The notes under the pieces are model-generated. The model did no database searches. It saw only the letters and a list, made by a program, of their open reading frames with translations, and was not told where the DNA came from. 8,873 nt of DNA, taken from JBAXGE01 sp044344145 (GTDB taxonomy: Bacteria; Planctomycetota; Phycisphaerae; WQYP01). Positions within the stretch are counted from its first letter, which is position 1; every line of letters starts with the position of its first letter. Below, piece by piece: positions 1 through 6,480 of this stretch. The translations under genes and the position numbers were made by a program. The DNA is taken from the NCBI GenBank assembly GCA_044344145.1, contig JBIJDM010000112.1, forward strand, positions 1 to 8,873. Reading direction: 5' to 3'.

Positions 1-438
1 CATATATATGATGGGGCCGCGCTGATTCGGACTTATGCGTGCATTGCCGGGCGCGGGCAGGGGAATAAAACTGTCGAGGGCGACCGCCGCACGCCCGAGG
101 GGCAGTTCCAGATCGTCTACAAAAACCCCAACAGCAAATTTCATCTGTCCCTGGGGCTGAATTATCCCAATTCTGCCGATATCCAACGCGGTTTGGAGGC
201 GGGACTGATCACGCAGGCGGAATACGACCGCATTGCCCGGCATCTGACGAACCGTGATTGGTCCGACCCGGCGGTGCAAAAAGAAGTCTGGTATACCGCA
301 CTGGGAGGCGAGATCTTCATCCACGGCGAACGCAACGACCGGACCGGGACGCTGGGCTGTGTGGCGGTGGATAATCATGATATCGAGGAAATCTTCGCGG
401 CGGTGCCGGTGGGCACGCCGGTGGAAATCAAACCCTAG
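1..438 (+). CDS. YkuD-fold L,D-transpeptidase-family protein (5' end missing)
   Basis: The frame is open from the first base of the window to the stop at 436-438, so only the C-terminal 145 residues are visible. They look like the catalytic domain of a YkuD/ErfK-type enzyme. A GDRRTPEGQF segment near visible residues 28-37 matches the family's 'GD..TP.G.F' motif. An LNYPN segment follows, and the active-site block runs from IFIHG (His108) to TLGCVAVDN (Cys120). Cys120 is the expected nucleophile and His108 its partner. The GC followed by an acidic 'D..IEEIF' helix, rather than a GC[IV]R ending, resembles the YafK/DpaA branch. Members of this fold either cross-link peptidoglycan stem peptides or cut the peptidoglycan-lipoprotein bond; the sequence does not decide which. 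The protein should act outside the cytoplasmic membrane, but any signal peptide lies beyond the window. It ends 58 bp before pyrD on the same strand. Confidence 0.85.
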   Translation, partial: HIYDGAALIRTYACIAGRGQGNKTVEGDRRTPEGQFQIVYKNPNSKFHLSLGLNYPNSADIQRGLEAGLITQAEYDRIARHLTNRDWSDPAVQKEVWYTALGGEIFIHGERNDRTGTLGCVAVDNHDIEEIFAAVPVGTPVEIKP

Positions 439-496
439 GCCTTGCCCTGGCGCTGGCATTTGCTCTCCATGGGGGGCAAACCTTACTATATGGGGC

Positions 497-1462
497 ATGA
501 CTACCACTACCTCCACCGTTGCTCCCAGCCTCGCAGTCAACATCGGCAAGATGGCCCTGCGCAACCCTCTGATGACCGCGTCGGGGACGTGCGGCTATGC
601 CAACGAATACAACGACTTTGTGGACCTGTCCCAGTTCGGGGCCTTTGTCACCAAAGCCATCAGCAAAACCCCGCGCAAGGGTAATGAGTCCTACCGGATC
701 GTGGAAACGCGGGCGGGGATGCTCAACGCCATCGGGCTGGCGAATATCGGGGTGGATACCTTCCTGCGCGACAAGGTGCCGGTGCTGGAAAAGCTCGGGT
801 GCCCGATCATCGTCAATGTTCCCGGCTGGTGCGAACAGGATTATGCCGATGTGGCCCAGCGGCTGGACAGCGAAGCGGGCTGTGTGTCGGGAATTGAACT
901 CAACGTAAGCTGCCCCAATGTCAAAGACGGCATGCACTTCGGCACCGATCCCGCGGCGCTGCACCAGTTGGTCGCCAAGGTGCGCAAGGTGACCCCGCGT
1001 GTGACGCTGATTGTCAAACTCTCACCCAATGTCGCGGATATCACCGCCACGGCCAAAGCCGCAGTGGATGCGGGCGCGGACTGTCTGTCGCTGGTGAATA
1101 CCTTTACCGCGATGGTGATTGATATCGAAAAGCAACGCCCGGTACTGGCCAACGGCACCGGCGGCTTGTCCGGCCCGGCCATCAAACCCATCGCCGTGTA
1201 TTTGGTCCACCGCGTGTATCATGCCGTGGGCCGGCGGCACAATATCCCCATCATCGGCATGGGCGGAATCCAGACCTGGCAGGACGGGGTGGAATTCCTG
1301 CTGGCCGGCGCCACGGGTCTGGCCGTAGGCACGGCACTGTTTGTGGACCCCGCCATCCCACTGAAAGTCGCGGACGGCATTCAGGCGTATCTGGCGCGCA
1401 AAGGGCACAAGAGTATTCAAGAAATCATCGGCGCCATGCAGCCAGCGCAGGGCGCGGATTAA
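497..1462 (+). CDS. pyrD: Dihydroorotate dehydrogenase, class 1B catalytic subunit
   Basis: This enzyme oxidises dihydroorotate to orotate with FMN, the fourth step of de novo UMP synthesis, in the cytoplasm. The 321-residue product has the full TIM-barrel signature: NPLMTASGT at the N-terminus, the FVTKAISKTPR strand, NAIGL at 77-81, the active-site loop NVSCPN with catalytic-base Cys139, the VKLSPN strand, NGTGGLSGPA at 219-228, and the phosphate-binding IGMGGI (253-258) and GLAVGTALF segments. A cysteine rather than serine base places it in class 1, and the NGTGGLSGPAIKP block is typical of 1B enzymes, which pass electrons to NAD+ through a PyrK subunit. No pyrK lies in the window. I chose ATG 497 because the longer open frame upstream reads into the preceding gene and has no family similarity. 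No good Shine-Dalgarno is visible, and an out-of-frame ATG lies at 490, so the start is less certain than the function. Confidence 0.95.
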   Translation: MTTTTSTVAPSLAVNIGKMALRNPLMTASGTCGYANEYNDFVDLSQFGAFVTKAISKTPRKGNESYRIVETRAGMLNAIGLANIGVDTFLRDKVPVLEKLGCPIIVNVPGWCEQDYADVAQRLDSEAGCVSGIELNVSCPNVKDGMHFGTDPAALHQLVAKVRKVTPRVTLIVKLSPNVADITATAKAAVDAGADCLSLVNTFTAMVIDIEKQRPVLANGTGGLSGPAIKPIAVYLVHRVYHAVGRRHNIPIIGMGGIQTWQDGVEFLLAGATGLAVGTALFVDPAIPLKVADGIQAYLARKGHKSIQEIIGAMQPAQGAD

Positions 1463-1498
1463 GCGGATCACCCAATATCACAGTAAAATGGTGACATC

Positions 1499-2119
1499 AT
1501 GAAGAAGAATAGGCAACTCATATTTGGGTTGGTAGTTCTAGCTTGCCTGATGCTGTTGACACTGGCGATAGTGGCATTTGTGCAGACGCAGGAACCAGAA
1601 ATAGCAAGTAATAATCGATGTCAAATCCCCCCATCAACACACTGGATCGCGATGGAGGAGCCAAATATCACAATTGACAACCCACGAGTTGCCAGTTCAG
1701 ATGCGTACTACAGCATCGTTCTGATATTGAAAACACAACGGGGCGAAAATATTATTGCAGTCCGGGATTTAAAACAACCACTAAAAGGGTTCATGGACAG
1801 GGTCTATATGGGATGGATGCGTGAATGTCCCTTAACCAAATACATTCATTCTGGGGATATCTACCCTCTACCCTACACGGAATCAATTACGGGCTATACC
1901 ATACTAATCAAATCCGCCGTTGAAGAAACTGGTTGGCGCGTGTATGAATGGGCTGCGAACGCAGACCCAAATCAGCGCCGCATAATTCAGATTCCGGACA
2001 TTGTGACGTTGCGAAAATTGGGCGATCATCCCGATGGTAAAATATTTTGGGATACATTTACTAGAGCCAACGACGAATTTGATAAATCGCAAGTTGGTCA
2101 TGGTGTCGGGAGTCTGTAG
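1499..2119 (+). CDS. Hypothetical membrane-anchored protein, AT-richer than its neighbours
   Basis: I do not recognise this 206-residue protein. It starts with a basic MKKNRQ followed by one hydrophobic helix (about residues 8-29), so it is either anchored with the rest outside the membrane or carries an uncleaved signal sequence. The remainder is soluble, with two cysteines (about 41 and 110), several Trp and Tyr residues, and no catalytic motif I can name. A GGTGA at 1490-1494 ahead of ATG 1499 can serve as ribosome binding site. Base and codon use are visibly AT-richer (many AAT, ATA, AAA codons) than pyrD 36 bp upstream or the ferredoxin downstream. That suggests a recently acquired or weakly constrained lineage-specific gene. 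It may be read through from pyrD, since I see no separate promoter. The coding call rests on the 207-codon open frame, the plausible N-terminus and the ribosome binding site. Confidence 0.7.
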   Translation: MKKNRQLIFGLVVLACLMLLTLAIVAFVQTQEPEIASNNRCQIPPSTHWIAMEEPNITIDNPRVASSDAYYSIVLILKTQRGENIIAVRDLKQPLKGFMDRVYMGWMRECPLTKYIHSGDIYPLPYTESITGYTILIKSAVEETGWRVYEWAANADPNQRRIIQIPDIVTLRKLGDHPDGKIFWDTFTRANDEFDKSQVGHGVGSL

Positions 2120-2120
2120 A

Positions 2121-2136
2121 GCGGGGCTTTTCCCGC
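2121..2136 (+). terminator. Possible weak stem-loop terminator after the hypothetical gene
   Basis: GCGGG (2121-2125) pairs with CCCGC (2132-2136) across a six-base GCTTTT loop, immediately after the stop codon at 2117-2119. The following sequence is T-containing but not a clean T tract, so intrinsic termination would be inefficient. The position between one gene and the promoter of the next is what makes it plausible. Confidence 0.3.
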
Positions 2137-2158
2137 ATACTTTATCCTTAATTCCTTA

Positions 2159-2188
2159 TTAGAATATATCGTTTCGCCATAATATAAT
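2159..2188 (+). promoter_or_regulatory. Putative sigma-70-type promoter of the ferredoxin gene
   Basis: A perfect TATAAT stands at 2183-2188. The best upstream partner is TTAGAA at 2159-2164, 18 bp away and only a partial match to TTGACA. Transcription would begin near 2195, about 29 nt before the ATG at 2224. The surrounding DNA is much more AT-rich than the coding regions. An ATTCCT at 2151-2156 just upstream repeats the core of the right arm of the inverted repeat at the Rrf2 promoter. Confidence 0.5.
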
Positions 2189-2223
2189 GGCTACCGAGGA
2201 ACCCTTTGGTCTTTGGAGTCGTT

Positions 2224-2610
2224 ATGATTCGTCCCGAGCAACCGTTGACGGCCCAGCAACTGGCGGAAGTTTATAAACTTACCGCCGTGACGCGGCATAT
2301 TTTTATCTGCACCGGGCCGGAGTGTTATCCCAATCCCACGCATGCTGACAAGTTGTGGAACTATCTCAAGCGGCGGATTGTGGAGTTGAAGCTGATGAAT
2401 GCGCCCGAGGTGGTGTTCCGCACGCGCTGCGAATGTCTGCGGATTTGTGCCCAGGGGCCGATCATGGTGGTGTGGCCGGATGGGATCTGGTACCACTCGG
2501 TCAATGAAGCCCTGATTGATCAGATATTGACCGAGCATATCCAGCAAAACAAGCCCGTGGAAAGCCATATTCTGGCCCGGAGTCCGGGGCTGGGCATGCC
2601 CACTGTTTAG
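2224..2610 (+). CDS. Thioredoxin-fold [2Fe-2S] ferredoxin
   Basis: This 128-residue protein resembles the small thioredoxin-like [2Fe-2S] ferredoxins (Aquifex Fd / NuoE fold), which act as cytoplasmic electron carriers or cluster-bearing domains of larger oxidoreductases. The core runs from HIFICTG (residues 25-31) through a helix to CLRICAQGPIMVVWPDGIWY, whose C-x3-C (Cys71, Cys75) followed by a GP..VV.PDG.WY strand is the family hallmark. The first pair is Cys29 and Cys34 (C-x4-C), tighter than the long loop between the first two cysteines in Aquifex-type ferredoxins. Cys69 is an additional cysteine beside the second pair. The start is ATG 2224, with GGAG at 2215-2218 five bases upstream; an in-frame TTG at 2206 is less likely because it would place the ribosome binding site inside the coding region. 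It sits directly before an Rrf2 regulator, but each gene appears to have its own promoter. The redox partner cannot be told from the window. Confidence 0.85.
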   Translation: MIRPEQPLTAQQLAEVYKLTAVTRHIFICTGPECYPNPTHADKLWNYLKRRIVELKLMNAPEVVFRTRCECLRICAQGPIMVVWPDGIWYHSVNEALIDQILTEHIQQNKPVESHILARSPGLGMPTV

Positions 2611-2612
2611 CT

Positions 2613-2626
2613 TGTAACCGATTACA
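2613..2626. repeat. Short perfect dyad, TGTAA-N4-TTACA
   Basis: TGTAA and TTACA form a perfect 5-bp dyad around CCGA, three bases after the ferredoxin stop codon. It is not followed by a T tract, so it does not look like a terminator. It could be an operator half of the 119-bp regulatory region upstream of the Rrf2 gene, or chance in AT-rich DNA. Confidence 0.3.
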
Positions 2627-2656
2627 ATATATATAGTTACGCAATCTCCAAGCATA

Positions 2657-2699
2657 TATATAGGAATGGTATTTGTCGGGGTTGGGGGATTCCTATATA
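2657..2699. promoter_or_regulatory. 11-bp inverted repeat over the Rrf2 promoter (candidate operator)
   Basis: TATATAGGAAT (2657-2667) and ATTCCTATATA (2689-2699) are exact inverted copies separated by 21 bp, so the arm centres lie 32 bp apart, close to three helical turns. The putative -35 lies in the spacer and the -10 overlaps the right arm, so a protein bound here would block RNA polymerase. The adjacent downstream gene encodes an Rrf2-family repressor, and many of these control their own promoters. Autoregulation is therefore the natural reading, but it is an inference. Confidence 0.5.
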
Positions 2700-2701
2700 A
2701 T
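2673..2701 (+). promoter_or_regulatory. Putative sigma-70-type promoter of the Rrf2 gene
   Basis: TTGTCG (2673-2678, four of six to TTGACA) and a perfect TATAAT (2696-2701) are separated by 17 bp. Predicted transcription starts near 2708, giving a leader of about 22 nt before the ATG at 2730. This also argues against the longer open frame that begins with a TTG at 2673, inside the -35. Confidence 0.6.
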
Positions 2702-2729
2702 GGGCCAAAAGTACAGGAAAATTGAGCCT

Positions 2730-3170
2730 ATGCAATTATCAAAGCGAACACAGTACGGCATTCGGGCCATGGTCTGTTTGGCCGAGAATTATAACCGCGG
2801 TTACCTGCAAACCCGGGAACTCGCCGCGCGCGAAGGCATACCCTCCAAGTTCCTGGAAGCCATCCTCGCATCGCTGGCGCGGGCGCGGTTTTTGACCTCG
2901 AAAATCGGCGCCACCGGCGGGTATCGTCTGCAACATGCGCCCGAAGATGTCCCCGTGTCGGAAATCGTGCTGCGGCTGGAAGGCCGGCGCATGACCGATG
3001 AGCCGGAAGCTCTGGCCGCCACCGGCAATACCCCCGGCGAAATCGGCGTCTCGCTGATCCACACCCAGCTAACCGTATCCCTGCAACGCGTGCTCAAGAG
3101 CATCACCCTGGCGGATCTGACCCGGCAGGTGCAGGAAAACTCGCCCGGCAATCAAATGTATTACATCTAA
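2730..3170 (+). CDS. Rrf2-family transcriptional regulator without Fe-S cluster cysteines
   Basis: The 146-residue product has the Rrf2 layout. An N-terminal LSKRTQYGIRAMVCLAE helix comes first. A winged helix-turn-helix follows, with ELAAREGIPSKFLEAILASLARARFL (about 30-55) as recognition region and SKIGATGGYRL (about 57-67) as wing. A C-terminal dimerisation helix comes last. The start at ATG 2730 matches the usual family N-terminus, is preceded by AGGA at 2715-2718, and lies just downstream of the predicted promoter. The three cysteines that hold a [2Fe-2S] or [4Fe-4S] cluster in IscR or NsrR (between about residues 90 and 106) are absent; the only cysteine is Cys16 in the first helix. This suggests it works cluster-free, as CymR does, sensing a ligand or partner protein. 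Likely targets are its own promoter and perhaps the ferredoxin gene upstream. A DUF502 gene begins 15 bp downstream and is probably co-transcribed. Confidence 0.9.
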   Translation: MQLSKRTQYGIRAMVCLAENYNRGYLQTRELAAREGIPSKFLEAILASLARARFLTSKIGATGGYRLQHAPEDVPVSEIVLRLEGRRMTDEPEALAATGNTPGEIGVSLIHTQLTVSLQRVLKSITLADLTRQVQENSPGNQMYYI

Positions 3171-3185
3171 AATGAGTCCGCGCTT

Positions 3186-3932
3186 ATGAGCCAGGAACCA
3201 AACAATGCCGCGCCCGCACCCATTGGGGTCTGGGGGCATCTGCGCAATATGCTGGTGACGGGCCTGATCGCCCTGATTCCGCTGCTCATCACCCTGTATT
3301 TTTTGAAAATCATCTACGGCGTGGCGACAGAATTTTCGCGCCCGCTGGCGGTACTGCTGACGCGCCTGCTGGCGTGGGCGTTTGTCCCCGCGCGGGTGGT
3401 GGCGGATGCCGAACAGCTCAAACAATGGGAACCGTTCTTCAAGACGTTTCAGGACTGGGCCACACCGGTGGTGGCGCTGCTGATTTCGTTTCTGGTGGTG
3501 TACAGCTTCGGCCTGCTGATGCAGTTCGTCATCGGCCGGCGCGTGCTGAAGGTATTGGAAGCCACGGTGCGCAATCTGCCGGTGGTGAACATTATCTATG
3601 GCACCGTGAAGCAATTGGTGGCGATGTTCAACCGCGGGGGCGGGGGACAGGGCTTTCAGCGTGTGGTGCTGATTGAATTCCCCCAGCCGGGCATGTGGGC
3701 GGTGGGTTTTGTCACCGGGACCATTTATGACCACAACAATGGGCAGACTATGCTGAGTGTGTTTATTCCGCTGACGCCGAATCCCACCAGCGGGTTCTAT
3801 CAAATCGTGGCCGCCGCGCAGGTACGCGAGACCGATTGGAGCATTGATCAGGGGATCAAGATTATTCTCAGCGGCGGGCTGCTGGCGCCCAAAGAAATCG
3901 GCACGCCCATCGAACGGGGCGAAGAGATTTAA
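3186..3932 (+). CDS. DUF502 family inner-membrane protein
   Basis: This 248-residue protein matches the DUF502 family, whose function is unknown. Two long hydrophobic segments (about residues 21-46 and 93-117) span the membrane. They are followed by the conserved cytoplasm-or-periplasm-facing part: NLPVVNIIYGTVKQL (130-144), VVLIEFPQPGMWAVGFVTG (160-178), VFIPLTPNPTSGFY (192-205) and IKIILSGGLLAPKE (224-237). The length fits the family (about 200-250 residues). ATG 3186 follows the Rrf2 stop by 15 bp, which suggests one transcript, although the ribosome binding site is poor. The gene is convergent with the small membrane protein gene, with only 11 bp between their stop codons and no visible terminator. 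Confidence 0.9.
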   Translation: MSQEPNNAAPAPIGVWGHLRNMLVTGLIALIPLLITLYFLKIIYGVATEFSRPLAVLLTRLLAWAFVPARVVADAEQLKQWEPFFKTFQDWATPVVALLISFLVVYSFGLLMQFVIGRRVLKVLEATVRNLPVVNIIYGTVKQLVAMFNRGGGGQGFQRVVLIEFPQPGMWAVGFVTGTIYDHNNGQTMLSVFIPLTPNPTSGFYQIVAAAQVRETDWSIDQGIKIILSGGLLAPKEIGTPIERGEEI

Positions 3933-3943
3933 GCTAAACGCCC

Positions 3944-4153
3944 TCAGTTCACCTTGGGGTCGCGCTGGAAGTGGCCCCAGACCACGAAGTAAGCTACAGT
4001 GCCCACCACCAGCGCCGCAGAGGCCAGACAAATCCAATCCAACGTAGTTTCAGGGGCGGTAAGGTATTTCACCACGGCAAAGCCCGCGGCGCCGAAGCCG
4101 ACGATCCCAGCACCAAAACTCATCACCTGACAAACGATTTCGCGTTGGGTCAT
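3944..4153 (-). CDS. Small two-helix membrane protein, coupled to the S41 peptidase gene
   Basis: The 69-residue product has two predicted transmembrane helices, about residues 10-29 (Gly/Ala-rich) and 40-60, joined by a short loop (APETTLDW) and ending in a polar HFQRDPKVN tail. I do not recognise a family. Its ATG overlaps the TGA of the upstream peptidase gene by four bases (ATGA at 4150-4153), the usual arrangement for translational coupling. That overlap is the main reason to call so short an open frame a gene. A role with the exported peptidase, for example as a membrane partner or cofactor, is possible but only a guess from position. Confidence 0.7.
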   Translation of the reverse strand: MTQREIVCQVMSFGAGIVGFGAAGFAVVKYLTAPETTLDWICLASAALVVGTVAYFVVWGHFQRDPKVN

Positions 4154-6444
4154 CGCGGGGCCTCCTCTTTCAAGGCGGTGGTGGGGACAGTCGCACCGGA
4201 CAGGTGCGTACGCAGCAGAATCAGGGCCGTTTCCAACTGGGCATCAACCACGGGTTCTTCCGCAGCCTGCGTGGCCGCCGGGCCGGTGGTCGGCTGGGTG
4301 GTGGCGTCATCGGGCTGGGTGGCATTGCGCGCGGCGATGATTTCGCTGTCGCGCCGCTGCTTGAGCAGACTGGCGGTCTGCGCGGGGGTCATTTCGACAA
4401 TCACATCGGGCTCCACGCCCCAGGTCTTGGCGCCTTCGGTGCGGTGCAGGCTTTCATTGTTGGGCAGGTAGTAGTAGGACGTGGTGACCTTCAAAATCGC
4501 CTCGCCGCGCCAGCCGATCTGGTTGATGTTCTGGACGCTGCCCTTGCCGAAACTGCGCTGGCCCACGATGGTGGCCCGGCCCAGATCACGCATGGCGCCG
4601 GAGAAAATTTCCGACGCACTGGCAGAGTGCTGATTTACCAGCACCATCATGGGCAATTCCTTGGCAACCTTGAGTTCCGACGTGGCCGGCCAGCGGTTGG
4701 GACGCTGAGTGCGGCCCTTGGTGGAGACGATCGTGCCTTCATCGAGGAACATATCGGAGATTTCGATGGCGCTGCTGAGATAACCGCCCGGGTTGAACCG
4801 CAGGTCCACCACCAGCCCGCGCAGGCCTTGGGCCTCAAGCGTATTCAACGCCGCGCGTAATTGTTCGGCGGTGTCTTCCTGGAACTGGGTGATGCGGATA
4901 TAGCCAATCTTCTGTTCGGGATCAATCAGGAAATTCCACTTGGCGATATCCTGCGGATCGCGCTGGATGCCCTTGATCGAAGAGACTTTGATAATCGCGC
5001 GGGTGAGTTCAAAATCCAAGGGTTGTTTGGAACTGCGCCGGCGAATTTGCAGCACCACCTTGGTGTTGGGTTCGCCGGTGATGTTGCGCACGGCCTGGTC
5101 TATGTTCATGCCCACGGCGGTTTTGCCGTTGATACCGACAATGACATCACCGGCCTGAATGCCAGCGCGGAACGCGGGGGTATCTTCGAGCGGGCTGATG
5201 ACCTTAAGCTGGCCGTCCTCGGAGGAAATCTGAATGCCCACACCGCCAAAGCTGCCCTTGGTATTTTTTTCAAAATCCGATTTGTCGGTGGGCCAGATCA
5301 CGGCGGTGAATTGATCGAGTTTTTCCAAGGCGCCTTCGGTGAATTCTTTGACCAGCACGGCTTCGGGAATTTTCACCGTATCCGTACTGGCTTTGATCAG
5401 ATCACGATACAGGCGTTCCAGATCACGGGCCGCCAGACCGTTGTCTTTGATCTGGGCACGCAGGGTGGCAAGCACGCCGGCAAAATTCGCGCGGGCGGTG
5501 GCGTCATTGAGCCCGGGGAACTCTTTCCACATTTCGGGGGTATCCAGAAACAGGCCGACCATGTCCAAACCATAGTTGGCCATGGCTTCATAGGTCACCT
5601 GTTCGACCCAGTTATTGCGGGCGCGTTCGAGAATATCCCAGCCCAGATCGGGCACAATCCCCGCGACCTTATCCTGCCAGCGTGGCATATTGATCAGATC
5701 CGCATCGGGCAAGGTGGTGGCGATCTGCGCGGCGGAATTTTGGGTAGCCGCAGACTGGGTGGTCGGCTGGGTAGCGGCCGCATCCAACTGCTTTTGCAGC
5801 ATGGCCCGGCGCAGGTCAAAATAAGTTTTGGGGGTGTACTGGGCCAGCAAGCGGGTGCGGCGGGACAGCCGGTGATAGTCGGCCTTGAACGTACCGGCGA
5901 CTTCGTAGAGGGCATTCAGATCGCCATACAATTGCAGTGATTCAATCCACTGGCCGGCTTTTTCATACGCTGCGGCCTGAGTTTTGGCCTTTTCGGTGAT
6001 GGCCACCACCCACGGCAGGGCGCGGTAGGCATCGGCATCACTGGTCATCATGCTGGCGCCGACGGTATAGCTGAGGGCTTCTTCGATCTTGCCCTTCTCG
6101 CTGGCGGCCTGGGCCTTGGTGACGGCCTTATTATATTGTTCGGTCTTCTGCTTGGTGAACGCGGTCATGCTGGCGAGATAATCGGTGCGCCACTGGGCCA
6201 TGCGATGTTCGTTGGCTTTGGCCTCGACGGGCGGGGTCAGACTGGCCAGCGCTTCCAGACGATGCTGCCGGACCAGTTGATTGATTTCCTGGGCAAAGGC
6301 ATTGGGCGGAATCGGCGCGGGCACCGGCGGATTGGGGGCGGCACAACTGGAGCCACTGAGCATAATTGCCAGGACGGCAATCATCGCCAGACTGAACATA
6401 AAACCACCGGTGAACCGACCGTACAGGCGTGCGCGATACAACAT
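4150..6444 (-). CDS. PDZ-containing S41 (C-terminal processing, CtpA/Prc-type) peptidase
   Basis: The 764-residue product is an exported serine protease that should cut proteins near their C-termini outside the cytoplasmic membrane. A hydrophobic segment (about 13-30) ends at SGSSCAAP; this is a poor lipobox, so ordinary signal cleavage or an anchor is as likely as lipidation. Residues 50-380 are a long helical region specific to this type. A PDZ domain follows (about 396-485, with GVGIQISSEDG and AGIQAGDVIVGING), then the S41 core with VVDLRFNPGGYL (545-556), NQHSASASEIF and SFGKGSVQ. Aligning with E. coli Prc, the Ser-Lys dyad is Ser609 and Lys634, with Gln638 as the supporting glutamine, so it looks active. 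Thr/Gln/Ala/Pro-rich linkers lie at about 225-245 and 707-731. The start is supported by AGGACGG at 6458-6452, seven bases upstream. Confidence 0.92.
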   Translation of the reverse strand: MLYRARLYGRFTGGFMFSLAMIAVLAIMLSGSSCAAPNPPVPAPIPPNAFAQEINQLVRQHRLEALASLTPPVEAKANEHRMAQWRTDYLASMTAFTKQKTEQYNKAVTKAQAASEKGKIEEALSYTVGASMMTSDADAYRALPWVVAITEKAKTQAAAYEKAGQWIESLQLYGDLNALYEVAGTFKADYHRLSRRTRLLAQYTPKTYFDLRRAMLQKQLDAAATQPTTQSAATQNSAAQIATTLPDADLINMPRWQDKVAGIVPDLGWDILERARNNWVEQVTYEAMANYGLDMVGLFLDTPEMWKEFPGLNDATARANFAGVLATLRAQIKDNGLAARDLERLYRDLIKASTDTVKIPEAVLVKEFTEGALEKLDQFTAVIWPTDKSDFEKNTKGSFGGVGIQISSEDGQLKVISPLEDTPAFRAGIQAGDVIVGINGKTAVGMNIDQAVRNITGEPNTKVVLQIRRRSSKQPLDFELTRAIIKVSSIKGIQRDPQDIAKWNFLIDPEQKIGYIRITQFQEDTAEQLRAALNTLEAQGLRGLVVDLRFNPGGYLSSAIEISDMFLDEGTIVSTKGRTQRPNRWPATSELKVAKELPMMVLVNQHSASASEIFSGAMRDLGRATIVGQRSFGKGSVQNINQIGWRGEAILKVTTSYYYLPNNESLHRTEGAKTWGVEPDVIVEMTPAQTASLLKQRRDSEIIAARNATQPDDATTQPTTGPAATQAAEEPVVDAQLETALILLRTHLSGATVPTTALKEEAPR

Positions 6445-6480
6445 GCAAACACCGTCCTAAATCCAGTTAGAAGCGAACCA

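Noticed and set aside
254..496. An N-terminal extension of PyrD reaching back to 254
   Set aside because: It overlaps the YkuD-type gene in another frame and its Arg/Ser/Trp-rich sequence has no resemblance to the enzyme family.
1468..1494. TCACC/GGTGA pairing that could mask the ribosome binding site of the hypothetical gene
   Set aside because: A five-pair stem with a 17-base loop is too weak to distinguish from chance.
2673..2729. An N-terminal extension of the Rrf2 protein from TTG 2673
   Set aside because: It would start inside the -35 element and precedes the standard Rrf2 N-terminus at ATG 2730.
3069..4037. A 322-codon open frame on the - strand across the Rrf2 and DUF502 genes
   Set aside because: The His/Arg/Gln-rich translation is a typical shadow, and the + strand frames have clear family motifs.
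4861..5940. A 359-codon open frame on the + strand opposite the S41 peptidase gene
   Set aside because: It is antisense to a gene with clear PDZ features, has Gly-rich low-complexity composition typical of mirror frames in GC-rich DNA, and matches no family.
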